A stretch of 37,522 bases of DNA from contig JAUSQD010000019.1 in NCBI GenBank assembly GCA_030652695.1, positions 1-37,522 of the forward strand. The letters run 5' to 3'. Below the pieces are notes generated by a model, which saw only the letters and a list, made by a program, of their open reading frames with translations, ran no database searches and had not been told where the DNA came from. Below are positions 17,290-26,254 of the stretch, in pieces. Source of the DNA: Actinomycetota bacterium (GTDB taxonomy: Bacteria; Actinomycetota; Actinomycetes; S36-B12). Both the position numbers and the translations under genes were made by a program. The first letter of the stretch is position 1. Each line of letters opens with the position of its first letter.

Positions 17290-19564
17290 TGGCAAAGTAT
17301 CCACGACTGCGAAACTCGACCATCACCGAACGGCTGGATTCGTCGTCGGTCACTGTCAATCCAATGCTGTGCGATTGCAACTGCCTCCTCAGCGCATCGG
17401 CGGCTCGGGCTGCAAGTGCGCCTGAACTGAAACTGCCGACGAATCGAGCAACAGCTGTGCCGTCTTCGGCACCGCCAGTGACACGCAGGGTGCCAAGCCG
17501 CATCTCGTCCACGCAGATCTCAGCCAATCGTCCAAGCTCCGCGCGATCACCTTCAGCCCAGCCCGACGATGCAGGCAGGGCAATGTCAACAATGCAGTCC
17601 TGCTGATATCCGCGAAGGGCCACCTGAGACGCCGCACCATGCAATGCATCGCGGACGGGATCCAGGCGAAGGAGTGCTCGGATGTAGCCGTCCAACGATG
17701 CACACTGCCGACGGACCTCTGGGGAATCTGCTTGCAAGCTGCCGTCGGCTATGCCGCCCAGCACTGCATCAAGCTGGGTCTGAGCCAGCGGCCGATACTT
17801 CTGCTGGGCATCCGCGATGGCCTTTGACGCCAGAACTCCAGCGTCCTCCTGCGCCCGGATCGCATCCTGTGCCTGAAGATAGTTGCGCCCGCTGCGACGC
17901 ATCACCAGGCCATAGAGGCCTCCTAGGGCAATCGCAGTGACTCCGGGCCAGTCCAGACTGCCCACCACGACGAACTGACACAGCGCCCATGAACCAAGGG
18001 CAGCCAGCCATGCCCAGTAAGGGCCGTTGGCAGCGATGACCACCAGGAGTCCAAGCACGAGAATCGCAGACCAGTCGCCCAGTACACCCGCACCGACTCC
18101 TGCTTCTGCGCTGCTTTGCATCGCGATGACGACAGGGCTGGCCAGCGCGATGAGTGCCGCAAGCCAAGGTTGAATCTCCTTTCGAGGGCCAACAACCAAG
18201 ACCAATCCGGCCAATGCTGCCAATGCTGCGTAGGCACTGAACGTGCCAAGCTGGTTGGGATCCTGCGCCCATCCACCGACAACGGAGACCAAGGACAGAG
18301 CCAGCAGAGCACCGATCACAGGACGGACGAATGCTCCAGCCAAGGTCCACAGTCCCGCGGACACGGGTTCGGGGATCGCTTGGTCCTCCTTGTGGTGCCA
18401 CTGAATGCGCACCGTTGTCCCAATGCCTGGTCGGCTGCGAATGTCGACCCTGCCGCCAACCCCGCTCACAGCTTCTCGGATGGCACCATCGACGCCAAAG
18501 CGTTCCGACGTGGCAGGTGAATCAAAGCCAATGCCGTCATCAACGATCTCTGCCGAGATTGAGGCAGTGCCCGTTTCGTTGATCCACTCTTCGATGCGAA
18601 TGCTGACCGATGTTGCATGCGCGTGCCTTTGCACATTTGCGATCGCCTCACTGACGGCTCCCACCAGAACGCCACGCACCAAAGGAGGCGCCGTGACCTC
18701 CCCGCTCACCAGCACTTTGGACCGCACTCCCAGAATGTCGAGTTCGATCAAGGACGGCTCCAAGGTACGCAGCCAACCTCGATCGGCTTCGGCTTCTAGT
18801 TCATCTACGTCTCCGGTGACCAGTTGCACCACAAGCTGACTCTGTCGCGCGCGCGACCGAAGCCGCTCAAGAGTGTGCTCATCTGCAACCGCCCCGCCGG
18901 CAACAATCGCGGCCAGGGTATTGAGCACGCTTTCGTGCAGAATCTGGGCCGCACGCTGCAGCACCTGATCCTCACGCGCAATCACACTTGAGCGCACGAA
19001 GCCATTCAGCAGCTCAGCTCGTATCTGATCCTCACGAGCCGCAGCGACGAGCAATGACATCCGTACACCGATGGCCCCGCTTCCGACTGCAATCACCACA
19101 AGAATGAACTGGACTTCGGCGCTTGCGCTTGTATGCGGGAGGGCAACGATGAATGCAATGCACGACAAGACAAGCCAGCCAGTGGCCTGACGCCACGGGA
19201 TCAGCAGTCCTGCGATGGCCACACTGAGTGCGCAGAGGAGCACTCCAAGTCCAAGCATCGGGTTCGCAGGACCGCTGACCAGCACTCCCACGGCAGCCAG
19301 GAGCAACAAGGGGATGGCCACGGCCTGCGGCCACAGCTGGAATCGCAGTCGGCGCGGGTTGATGAGCAAAGCGAGCAATGTCGCGCACCACAGCGCTATG
19401 AGCACCCACATAATGACGGCAATCCACGTGTGAGCGATGGAATTGGGATGCAGCTGCTGCTCAAAGAGCATCCAAAGCGCTTCCCAGATCAGCACGACCT
19501 GGATCAGCCCGCGCTCAACTCCACGGACAGCACTGTGCCGTCGTGAATCGGGCGAGCCTGTCAT
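17249..19564 (-). CDS. Membrane sensor histidine kinase with duplicated TM/kinase-like halves
   Basis: This 771-residue protein has an unusual double architecture. The N-terminal half has about six hydrophobic segments (20-170), then a phospho-acceptor-like helix RAAQILHESVLNTL (H210), then an HATPase domain with N-box SEAIANVQRHAHA (N310), G1 DDGIGFD (342-348) and GVGGRVDIRSRPGIGTTVRI (368-387). Unlike usual kinases, it continues with a second membrane block (about 405-553). A cytoplasmic tail (555-771) follows, with a coiled helix and DHp-like QTQLDAVLGGIADG but no G boxes. The tail could be a degenerate, regulatory or dimerising copy. It starts 2 nt after dapB and overlaps the response regulator. 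The signal sensed is unknown. Confidence 0.85.
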   Translation of the reverse strand: MTGSPDSRRHSAVRGVERGLIQVVLIWEALWMLFEQQLHPNSIAHTWIAVIMWVLIALWCATLLALLINPRRLRFQLWPQAVAIPLLLLAAVGVLVSGPANPMLGLGVLLCALSVAIAGLLIPWRQATGWLVLSCIAFIVALPHTSASAEVQFILVVIAVGSGAIGVRMSLLVAAAREDQIRAELLNGFVRSSVIAREDQVLQRAAQILHESVLNTLAAIVAGGAVADEHTLERLRSRARQSQLVVQLVTGDVDELEAEADRGWLRTLEPSLIELDILGVRSKVLVSGEVTAPPLVRGVLVGAVSEAIANVQRHAHATSVSIRIEEWINETGTASISAEIVDDGIGFDSPATSERFGVDGAIREAVSGVGGRVDIRSRPGIGTTVRIQWHHKEDQAIPEPVSAGLWTLAGAFVRPVIGALLALSLVSVVGGWAQDPNQLGTFSAYAALAALAGLVLVVGPRKEIQPWLAALIALASPVVIAMQSSAEAGVGAGVLGDWSAILVLGLLVVIAANGPYWAWLAALGSWALCQFVVVGSLDWPGVTAIALGGLYGLVMRRSGRNYLQAQDAIRAQEDAGVLASKAIADAQQKYRPLAQTQLDAVLGGIADGSLQADSPEVRRQCASLDGYIRALLRLDPVRDALHGAASQVALRGYQQDCIVDIALPASSGWAEGDRAELGRLAEICVDEMRLGTLRVTGGAEDGTAVARFVGSFSSGALAARAADALRRQLQSHSIGLTVTDDESSRSVMVEFRSRGYFANEHSTREVQSGAH

Positions 19565-19566
19565 GA

Positions 19567-20316
19567 CTAACTCAGAAAGGAGTCAAGACCAACAGTGAGA
19601 CCCGGATGAGCAGCGATGTTCTCAACTGCCAAGAGCACTCCTGGCATGAACGAGCTGCGATCCATGGAGTCATGACGGATCGTGAGGGTCTCCCCCAGCC
19701 CACCGAAGATGACTTCCTGATGCGCCACAAGTCCTCGAGCACGCACTGAGTGCACACGCACATCTCCTACAGATGCACCACGCGCGCCCGCAATTTCCTG
19801 GGTTGTCGCATCTGGACTGACGCCGACTCCGCGATCGTGCCGAGCCTGAGCAATCAGCTCAGCGGTCCGACGGGCCGTTCCCGAGGGCGCATCAACCTTG
19901 TCGGGATGATGCAGCTCGACGATCTCGACTGACTCAAAATACGGTGCGGCAAGCTGCGCGAACTGCATCATGAGGACTGCCCCAATGCCGAAGTTCGGTG
20001 CGACAAGGACATTGACTCCCGGCGCTGATTGCAGCCAAGCGCGCAACTGCGACAGTCGGTCTTCATCGAAACCAGTCGTGCCGACAACACAGTGCACGCC
20101 CTGCTGAATGCAGTGCTCAAGGGTGGCCATGACCACCTCTGGAGTGGTGAAGTCAACGATGACGTCGCAATCATTCAGAAGATTGAGGTCGTCGCCTTGA
20201 TCGACGGCGGCGAGCACTGCACAAGTGCGGGATTCCTCGATGGACTGCACGACCTGCTGACCCATGCGGCCGCGTGCGCCAACGACGCCAACCTGAATGA
20301 GTCCTGATCCAGCCAT
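19567..20316 (-). CDS. dapB: 4-hydroxy-tetrahydrodipicolinate reductase
   Basis: DapB reduces the DapA product with NAD(P)H in the diaminopimelate/lysine pathway. The 249 residues show the dinucleotide loop VGVVGARGRMGQ, VVGTTGFDE, NFGIGAVLMMQFA, the substrate motif ELHHPDKVDAPSGTA with catalytic His/Lys, and GLGETLTIRHDS. AAGGTCTCGTC before the ATG is a fair Shine-Dalgarno. It lies 9 nt after the M16 peptidase gene and 2 nt before the histidine kinase gene, so it is probably co-transcribed with both. Confidence 0.96.
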   Translation of the reverse strand: MAGSGLIQVGVVGARGRMGQQVVQSIEESRTCAVLAAVDQGDDLNLLNDCDVIVDFTTPEVVMATLEHCIQQGVHCVVGTTGFDEDRLSQLRAWLQSAPGVNVLVAPNFGIGAVLMMQFAQLAAPYFESVEIVELHHPDKVDAPSGTARRTAELIAQARHDRGVGVSPDATTQEIAGARGASVGDVRVHSVRARGLVAHQEVIFGGLGETLTIRHDSMDRSSFMPGVLLAVENIAAHPGLTVGLDSFLS

Positions 20317-20325
20317 GACGAGACC

Positions 20326-21636
20326 TTAGTGGTTGAGCGTAAAGGCCGAGACGTCGTCGAAGGGCCCGATGATGGCCAGGCTGGGGGTGGCGGCAAAGAG
20401 TTCAGCGGCGACTTCATGCACCTGTGCTGAGCTCACGTCATCAACCTGTGCGAGCAGTTGGTCAATGCTGAGCAGTGCTTCGCCCTGTAACTCTGACTTC
20501 GCAATGCGGTGCATTCGGGCCCCTGTGTCTTCCTGGCCGAGCACCATCGATCCGCTGACCTGACCCTTGCCTCGCTGGACTTCGTCATCTGTCAGGCCAT
20601 GGCGCACAACATCGGCAAGCTGCTCTTGGAAAATCTCCAGCACCAGCGGCACTTTGGACGGCAGGCATCCGGCGTAGAGGCCGAGCATTCCGCTGTCGGT
20701 GAATCCTTGGCTGAAGGCATACACGGAGTAGGCAAGACCGCGCTTCTCGCGCACCTCTTGGAAGATGCGACTGCTCATGCCCCCACCCAGTGCAGTGGTC
20801 ATGACCGCCATCGCGTAGCGACGTTCGTCGCCGCGCGCAAGGCCCGGGACGCCGAGCACGAGATTGGCTTGCTCAGTGGGGCGGGAATTCAAGGTGATGC
20901 CGGAATTCACTGCGGGGCGAGTCTTGTTGCTGCGCAATGGCTTGGGGTCAGTGCTTGAGTCCAGATAGGGATCAAAGGCTGCCCGCACCCGCTTCACCAC
21001 ATCTGCGTGATCGACATTTCCTGCCGCTGCCACGACCATCGAGGAAGGCCGGTAGTGCTTGCGGTAGAAGCCCTTGACGTGAGTGCGACCTAGTCGCTGG
21101 ATGGAATCTGTAGTGCCCAGAATCGGACGGCCCAATGGGGAATCGCCGTACATGAGCGAGGCAAAGTCATCGTGGACCAGATCGCTCGGGTCATCCTCGT
21201 ACATGGCAATCTCTTCAAGAATCACACCACGCTCGTCTTCGATGTCGGCATTGCGCAGCAAGGCGTCAGTCACAACGTCGCAGACCACGTCAATGATCAT
21301 CGGCAGATCTCGATCGAGAGCCTTTGCGTGATAGCACGTGAGCTCTTTGCCTGTGAACGCGTTCAAATCTCCACCGACGGCATCGACCATTGATGAAATC
21401 TCAAGCGCTGAGCGCCTGTTCGTGCCCTTGAACAACAAGTGCTCAAGAAAGTGTGCCGAACCATGCTGGGCCGCAGTCTCATCGCGAGAGCCGGCAGTGA
21501 CCCAGACGCCAAATGCAGCAGAGCGAACTCCCGGAACTTGCTGGGTGATCACGCGCAGTCCGCCAGGGAGGACGGTGCGGCAGACAATGCTGCCGTCGTC
21601 CTCCCTGAGCAGAGTGGTGGTGTGTGCGCGGGCCAT
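20326..21636 (-). CDS. M16-family zinc peptidase (pitrilysin / processing-peptidase-like)
   Basis: This 436-residue protein has the inverted zinc motif HFLEH (62-66) within GSAHFLEHLLFKG and the distal Glu in ERGVILEEIAMYEDDPSD. The C-terminal M16 domain includes the R/Y pair region EKRGLAYSVYAFSQ. It is an active-type single-subunit peptidase of the kind found next to pnp in most actinobacteria. No signal peptide is visible, so it is probably cytoplasmic. The substrate is unknown. It starts 6 nt after pnp and precedes dapB by 9 nt. Confidence 0.93.
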   Translation of the reverse strand: MARAHTTTLLREDDGSIVCRTVLPGGLRVITQQVPGVRSAAFGVWVTAGSRDETAAQHGSAHFLEHLLFKGTNRRSALEISSMVDAVGGDLNAFTGKELTCYHAKALDRDLPMIIDVVCDVVTDALLRNADIEDERGVILEEIAMYEDDPSDLVHDDFASLMYGDSPLGRPILGTTDSIQRLGRTHVKGFYRKHYRPSSMVVAAAGNVDHADVVKRVRAAFDPYLDSSTDPKPLRSNKTRPAVNSGITLNSRPTEQANLVLGVPGLARGDERRYAMAVMTTALGGGMSSRIFQEVREKRGLAYSVYAFSQGFTDSGMLGLYAGCLPSKVPLVLEIFQEQLADVVRHGLTDDEVQRGKGQVSGSMVLGQEDTGARMHRIAKSELQGEALLSIDQLLAQVDDVSSAQVHEVAAELFAATPSLAIIGPFDDVSAFTLNH

Positions 21637-21642
21637 CAGTGC

Positions 21643-23832
21643 TTAGGCCGTGGCAGCTTCGGTCACTGGCGCAAGCGAGAGCTTTCCGCGCGGATCGATC
21701 TCCTTGATCTCAACCTCGACCTTGTCGCCGACCTTGAGCACATCCTCAACAGCCTCGATGCGCTTGCCACCGGCAAGCTTCTTGACCTCGGAGCTGTGCA
21801 GGATGCCGTCCTTGCCAGGAACCAGGGAGATGAATGCACCGAAGGTGGTGGTCTTGACGACCGTGCCCAGGTAGCGCTCGCCAACCTCTGGCATCGTTGG
21901 ATTGGCAATCTGATTGATCATCGCGCGAGCTGCCTCGGCAGATGGTCCGTCAGTCGCACCGATGTAGATCGTGCCGTCATCTTCAATCGTGATGTCAGCG
22001 CCAGTCTCTTCCTGAATCTGGTTGATGATCTTGCCCTTTGGCCCAATGACTTCGCCGATCTTGTCGACTGGGACCTGGATGCTGATCACGCGCGGTGCAG
22101 TGGCAGCCATCTCATCAGGAGCGTCGATGGCCTCGGCCATCACCTCAAGAATGGTCAGGCGTGCGTCGCGGGCCTGGTTCAGAGCCGCTGCAAGCACGGA
22201 GGCAGGAATGCCATCGAGCTTGGTGTCCAACTGCAAGGCAGTGACGAACTCCTTGGTACCGGCGACCTTGAAGTCCATATCGCCGTATGCATCTTCAGCA
22301 CCCAGGATGTCGGTGATCGCCACGTACTCCTGCTTGCCATCAACAAGGCCTGAGATCAGCCCCATGGCGATGCCTGCAACGGGTGCCTTGAGAGGCACAC
22401 CGGCGTTGAGCAGCGACATGGTCGACGCACAGACCGAGCCCATCGAGGTTGAGCCATTTGAGCTCAGTGCCTCAGAGACCTGACGGATGGCGTATGGGAA
22501 TTCCTCACGTGTGGGAAGCACAGGCACGAGTGCACGCTCTGCGAGAGCACCATGGCCGATCTCACGACGCTTGGGTGAACCCACGCGGCCGGTCTCACCA
22601 GTTGAGTACGGCGGGAAGTTGTAGTTGTGCATGTAGCGCTTGCGGTTCTCAGGGTTGAGAGTGTCAAGCTGTTGTTCCATGCGCAGCATGTTCAAGGTGG
22701 TGATGCCCAGAATCTGAGTCTCGCCGCGCTCGAACAGCGCCGAACCATGCACGCGTGGGATGACCTGCACCTCAGCGGAGAGGGTGCGAATGTCGGTGAG
22801 TCCACGACCATCGATGCGGATCTTCTCGCGAAGCACACGCTCGCGAACGCAGTTCTTTGTCACTGAGCGAAGAGCTGCGGACAGCTCCTTCTCACGACCG
22901 GCGAACTTGTCGCCAATCGCTTCAATGACCTCTGCCTTGATGGCGTCCAGTCGATCTTCACGCTCGGACTTGCCCAGGATCTTCAGTGCTGACGCAACTG
23001 AATCTGAAGCAACAGCGGCCACGGCCTCGTAGGCGTCATCCTCGTAATCCAGGAAGACCGGGAAGTGGCCAGTGGGCTTTGCCGCAGTTGCGGCGAGCTC
23101 GATCTGGGCCTCGCAGAGCACGCGGATGAAGGTCTTGGATGCTTCCAGACCCTGAGCAACAACCTCTTCGGTCGGCGCCTTGGCTCCGCCTGCGATCAGT
23201 TCGATCGTGCGTGAGGTGGCTTCGGCTTCAACCATCGTGATGGCAATGTCATCGCCAGCAATGGAACCCGCAACGACCATGTCGAACACAGCCTCTTCAA
23301 GCTGATCATGTGTGGGGAACGCAACCCACTGGCCACGGATGAGCGCAACGCGCACCGCGCCGATGGGACCGCTGAACGGCAGTCCGGCAATCTGAGTGGA
23401 CGCCGACGCAGCGTTGATGGCCACGACGTCGTACAGATCGCCAGGGTTCAGGGCCATCACGGTGACCACGACCTGAACCTCATTGCGCAGGCCCTTGACG
23501 AAGGTCGGGCGCAATGGACGGTCGATCAGGCGACAGGTGAGGATTGCATCCTCACTTGGGCGGCCTTCACGACGAAAGAATGAGCCGGGGATGCGCCCCA
23601 CGGCATACATCCGCTCTTCGACGTCCACCGTCAGTGGGAAGAAGTCGAATGAATCACGCGGCGACTTGCCTGCCGTCGTGGCTGAAATCAGCATCGTCTC
23701 TTCGTCGAGTGTCACGGTGACTGAGCCTGCCGCTTGGCGGGCGAGTCGTCCGGTCTCGAAGACAATGACGCGCTGTCCCAGTGCACCGTTATCGATAACG
23801 GCCTGGGTTGTTGCAATTGCGGGACCCTCCAC
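21643..23832 (-). CDS. pnp: Polyribonucleotide nucleotidyltransferase (PNPase)
   Basis: PNPase degrades RNA 3' to 5' phosphorolytically and can add tails. The 729-residue protein has two RNase PH domains (first with [16 protein letters not shown] and [18 protein letters not shown], second with [14 protein letters not shown] and the catalytic [13 protein letters not shown]), an intervening helical domain, a KH domain ([20 protein letters not shown]) and a C-terminal S1 domain ([18 protein letters not shown]). I chose GTG at 23832, preceded by AGGAGG with a 5-nt spacer. The ATG of the 756-residue track ORF adds 27 unconserved residues. A hairpin overlaps that ribosome binding site. The rpsO-pnp order is ancient and conserved. 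Confidence 0.96.
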   Translation of the reverse strand: MEGPAIATTQAVIDNGALGQRVIVFETGRLARQAAGSVTVTLDEETMLISATTAGKSPRDSFDFFPLTVDVEERMYAVGRIPGSFFRREGRPSEDAILTCRLIDRPLRPTFVKGLRNEVQVVVTVMALNPGDLYDVVAINAASASTQIAGLPFSGPIGAVRVALIRGQWVAFPTHDQLEEAVFDMVVAGSIAGDDIAITMVEAEATSRTIELIAGGAKAPTEEVVAQGLEASKTFIRVLCEAQIELAATAAKPTGHFPVFLDYEDDAYEAVAAVASDSVASALKILGKSEREDRLDAIKAEVIEAIGDKFAGREKELSAALRSVTKNCVRERVLREKIRIDGRGLTDIRTLSAEVQVIPRVHGSALFERGETQILGITTLNMLRMEQQLDTLNPENRKRYMHNYNFPPYSTGETGRVGSPKRREIGHGALAERALVPVLPTREEFPYAIRQVSEALSSNGSTSMGSVCASTMSLLNAGVPLKAPVAGIAMGLISGLVDGKQEYVAITDILGAEDAYGDMDFKVAGTKEFVTALQLDTKLDGIPASVLAAALNQARDARLTILEVMAEAIDAPDEMAATAPRVISIQVPVDKIGEVIGPKGKIINQIQEETGADITIEDDGTIYIGATDGPSAEAARAMINQIANPTMPEVGERYLGTVVKTTTFGAFISLVPGKDGILHSSEVKKLAGGKRIEAVEDVLKVGDKVEVEIKEIDPRGKLSLAPVTEAATA

Positions 23833-23837
23833 GGGTG

Positions 23838-23856
23838 CCTCCTGTTCGGTTACAGG
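23838..23856 (-). promoter_or_regulatory. pnp Shine-Dalgarno partly paired in a hairpin
   Basis: The minus strand reads CCTGT-AACCGA-ACAGG followed by AGG-CACCC-GTG. The 5-bp stem (23852-23856 with 23841-23845) includes the first three bases of the AGGAGG Shine-Dalgarno (23838-23843), so folding would restrict ribosome access to pnp. Confidence 0.5.
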
Positions 23857-24023
23857 GGCGCTCGCGAGTGCGGGCAAGTGGCGGTCTCCGATCGAGGCCC
23901 ACGGGTGAATCACACCCGGAGGTCACTACCGAGGACCGACAGGCGACAGCGTCGCAGCGCCCCGAATCTCATACGCAGTATGAAGTTGTGCCAAGCGGAA
24001 GGTATCCGCGTGGATAAAGCAGA

Positions 24024-24046
24024 GCCGGCGCGATCTCCGCGCCGGC
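24024..24046 (-). terminator. Hairpin after rpsO (leaky terminator or processing site)
   Basis: GCCGGCGCG and CGCGCCGGC form a perfect 9-bp GC stem with a 5-nt loop, 10 nt after the rpsO stop. The following minus-strand sequence TCTGCTTTAT has only a short U-run, so partial read-through to pnp or RNase processing is plausible. Confidence 0.55.
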
Positions 24047-24055
24047 CCTCAAGAG

Positions 24056-24325
24056 TTAGCGGCGGATGCCGAGCTTCTCGATGATCGAGCGGTATCGGGC
24101 GATATCCGACTTGACCAGGTACTGCAGCAGGCGACGACGCTGTCCGACAAGGAGCAGCAGGCCACGGCGGCTGTGATGGTCGTGCTTGTGTGACTTGAGG
24201 TGCTCAGTCAGGTCGTTGATACGACGGCTGAGCAGCGCGATCTGAACTTCTGGGGAGCCGGTATCACCAGGCTTTGAGCCGAATTCGGCAATGATGGCTT
24301 CTTTGGTTGCACTATCGAGCGACAT
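24056..24325 (-). CDS. rpsO: 30S ribosomal protein S15
   Basis: S15 binds 16S rRNA helices 20-22 early in 30S assembly. The protein is 89 residues from ATG at 24325, exactly the family length, with [40 protein letters not shown] and [24 protein letters not shown]. The Shine-Dalgarno is GAGAGGAACGT before the ATG. The 100-residue track ORF starts too early. It is preceded by a leader containing a perfect inverted repeat, a possible autoregulatory S15 site, and followed by a strong hairpin before pnp. Confidence 0.97.
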   Translation of the reverse strand: MSLDSATKEAIIAEFGSKPGDTGSPEVQIALLSRRINDLTEHLKSHKHDHHSRRGLLLLVGQRRRLLQYLVKSDIARYRSIIEKLGIRR

Positions 24326-24342
24326 ACGTTCCTCTCGGGCGC

Positions 24343-24356
24343 GTCCCAGATGGGAC
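24343..24356 (-). promoter_or_regulatory. Inverted repeat in the rpsO leader
   Basis: GTCCCA-GA-TGGGAC is a perfect inverted repeat ending 17 nt before the rpsO start. As RNA it would fold into a 5-bp hairpin with a 4-nt loop just upstream of the ribosome binding site. S15 commonly represses its own mRNA through leader structures; a match to any known class was not established. Confidence 0.4.
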
Positions 24357-24426
24357 ACATTTCAATTTCGACACGAATCGCGAAGCGCCCGCTTCCCGAC
24401 CGTCTGGAGCCAGAAGACTACCAGCC

Positions 24427-25347
24427 TCAGACCAGGTTCAAGACCTCACGCGTGGCCACCACATCCTGATGCATTTGGTCTACCAATGACTCCAGCCCTT
24501 CAAAGACCATTTGACCGCGCAGGCGGGCGACGAACACCACAGTGACCTCTCGGTCATACAGATCCAGGTCATCGCGATCAAGGACGTAGGTCTCAACGCG
24601 ACGCTCAACACCTGAGAACTGTGGATTGGTGCCAACTGAGATCGCAGCTGGATAGCGCTTGTTGCCAGTCACCAGCCAACCCGCATAGACCCCGTCGGCA
24701 GGTATTGCAGGATTGCCGAGCCACAGGAGATTGGCAGTGGGAAAGCCCAGTTCGCGACCCCGATGATCGCCGTGCACCACAATCCCGGAGAGTTCATAGT
24801 TGCGTCCAAGTACGCGCCTTGCCTCGGCGAGGTCACCTTCGGTGATCGCCTTGCGCACTCGAGTTGAAGAGAAGGGCTCTGCATCAGCCGCCATGGTGAC
24901 CTCGCGCACGACAAAGCCGTAACGCTCGCCCGCCTCGCGAAGGGTCTCCACTGAGCCAGCGGCTCTGTGCCCAAATCGAAAGTTCTCCCCAACCACTACA
25001 GCCTTGGCCTTCAGGGTGTCAGCCAGCACGCGATGAATGAACTCCTCTGGCTCCCAGCCGGAAACCTCGGTCGTGAACTTCAAGACGAAGACATCATCTG
25101 CCCCGGCATTGAAGAGCAGAAATCTGCGCTCGGCCAAACTCGCAAGGTTCTGCGGAGCGGCATCGGGTCGCACCACAGCCATCGGGTGAGGGTCAAAGGT
25201 CACAGCGACAAGAGGCAGCCCAAGATCATCGGCCAGAGTGCGACCTTCGGCAAGCAGAGCCTGATGACCTCGATGCACCCCGTCGAATACTCCAATGCAC
25301 AGCACAGCGCCCTTGCGCTCATTTGGATGGGAGTGCTCATGTGCCAT
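24427..25347 (-). CDS. ribF: Bifunctional riboflavin kinase / FAD synthetase
   Basis: RibF converts riboflavin to FMN and then FAD. The 306-residue protein has the N-terminal nucleotidyltransferase domain (IGVFDGVHRGHQ, VTFDPHP, VVGENFRFGHRAAG, SSTRVRKAI) and the C-terminal kinase domain (GIVVHGDHRGRELGFPTANL, DGVYAGW, ETYVLDRDDLDLYD). I chose ATG at 25347, 16 bp after truB; AGGGTTGATTCAC before it gives a weak Shine-Dalgarno, and the same bases contain TAGGGT, a possible -10. The 387-residue track ORF runs back through truB. It supplies the FAD needed by ThyX, but is not in the rib operon. Confidence 0.95.
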   Translation of the reverse strand: MAHEHSHPNERKGAVLCIGVFDGVHRGHQALLAEGRTLADDLGLPLVAVTFDPHPMAVVRPDAAPQNLASLAERRFLLFNAGADDVFVLKFTTEVSGWEPEEFIHRVLADTLKAKAVVVGENFRFGHRAAGSVETLREAGERYGFVVREVTMAADAEPFSSTRVRKAITEGDLAEARRVLGRNYELSGIVVHGDHRGRELGFPTANLLWLGNPAIPADGVYAGWLVTGNKRYPAAISVGTNPQFSGVERRVETYVLDRDDLDLYDREVTVVFVARLRGQMVFEGLESLVDQMHQDVVATREVLNLV

Positions 25348-25363
25348 GTGAATCAACCCTAGA

Positions 25364-26254
25364 TCAGACAAACACTGCGAGGTACTTGGCGGTCGGGCCA
25401 TGCTGCTCTGCCAAGGCCAGAAAATTACCCTCGCTGTCGTAGATTGCAATAACTGGGTCCGAGGAATCCGCGTAGGTCCAGTCGATTCGACGGCCATTGC
25501 GGACCATGATCGATTCGGGCTCTGACACCATCCATGTTGGGAAGATGCGGCCGGCAGCATCCTCCAGCGAGATGAGCGACTCCTCGCCAAGAGATCCAGA
25601 CTCCAGCTGCTCAGCTGTCAAGGCCTCAGATTGCTTCCACGGCCCGAGCCTGGTCCGCCGAAGTGCGGTCAGGTGGCCTCCGAGGTCGAGTTCGTTTCCG
25701 AGGTCGCGCGCGAGTGCTCGGATATAGGTACCCGAACTGCACGTGACCTGCACGTGAAGATCCAGCCAGTCCTGGCTGAATTGGTGAGCGAGCAAGGTGA
25801 ATTCAGTGACATCAACCTTGCGCGGTTCGAGCACGAAATCCTCGCCCGCCCGCACCCGTGCATAAGCCCGCTTCCCGTCGACTTTGATCGCACTGACGGA
25901 GCTGGGCACCTGCATGATCGTTCCGGTGAGCAGGGCAATGCCCTCCTGCACCGATGACAGGTGCAGCTCAGCAAGGGCACCGGGTGCCGCTTGACTCGTG
26001 AATTCGCCTTCAGCATCGTCAGTCGTCGTGCTCTGGCCCAAACGGATAGTTGCGGTATAGGTCTTGTCTGCACCCGAGACATACCCAAGCAGCCGAGTTG
26101 CACGTCCGACCCCAAGCACCAGCACACCGGTGGCCATCGGATCCAAGGTGCCGGCGTGCCCAACCTTGCGCGTGCCAAGAATGCGCCGCACCCGACCGAC
26201 GACATCATGTGATGTCCAGTCGCTCGGCTTGTCGAGAACGAGCAGTCCGTTCAC
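25364..26254 (-). CDS. truB: tRNA pseudouridine(55) synthase
   Basis: TruB isomerises U55 in the T-loop of tRNAs. The 296-residue protein shows LLVLDKPSDWTSHDVV, the catalytic Asp in KVGHAGTLDPMATGVLVL, KTYTATIRLG with the active-site Tyr, and CSSGTYIRALARDLG. A C-terminal extension (about 215-296) resembles the PUA-like tail of actinobacterial TruB. Its ATG overlaps the rbfA stop by 4 nt (ATGA), so it is co-translated with rbfA. Confidence 0.96.
   Translation of the reverse strand: MNGLLVLDKPSDWTSHDVVGRVRRILGTRKVGHAGTLDPMATGVLVLGVGRATRLLGYVSGADKTYTATIRLGQSTTTDDAEGEFTSQAAPGALAELHLSSVQEGIALLTGTIMQVPSSVSAIKVDGKRAYARVRAGEDFVLEPRKVDVTEFTLLAHQFSQDWLDLHVQVTCSSGTYIRALARDLGNELDLGGHLTALRRTRLGPWKQSEALTAEQLESGSLGEESLISLEDAAGRIFPTWMVSEPESIMVRNGRRIDWTYADSSDPVIAIYDSEGNFLALAEQHGPTAKYLAVFV

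Larger units (their letters stand above)
23833..24055 (-). promoter_or_regulatory. Hairpin-rich pnp 5' leader
   Basis: The 223-nt rpsO-pnp gap contains no gene but has successive short inverted repeats: 24024-24046 (9 bp), 24003-24016 (TATCC/GGATA), 23969-23983 (TCATAC/GTATGA, 3-nt loop), 23943-23955 (GCGAC/GTCGC, 3-nt loop), 23902-23918 (CGGGTG/CACCCG) and 23841-23856 over the ribosome binding site. In E. coli the pnp leader is an RNase III and PNPase autoregulation target; a similar role here is inference. Confidence 0.5.

Noticed and set aside
21439-22353. 304-residue plus-strand ORF
   Set aside because: It is antisense to the pnp 3' end and the M16 peptidase 5' end, both certain genes.
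23786-23801. 16-bp perfect palindrome CCGTTATCGATAACGG
   Set aside because: It lies inside the pnp coding region and encodes the conserved VIDNG segment. It is probably a by-product of codon choice rather than an operator.
24359-25590. Longer track starts for ribF, rpsO, nusA, rimP, rnj, rsmB and the glycosyltransferase
   Set aside because: The extra N-terminal residues are translations of upstream gene ends or leaders. Conserved domains and ribosome binding or overlap sites fix the shorter starts.
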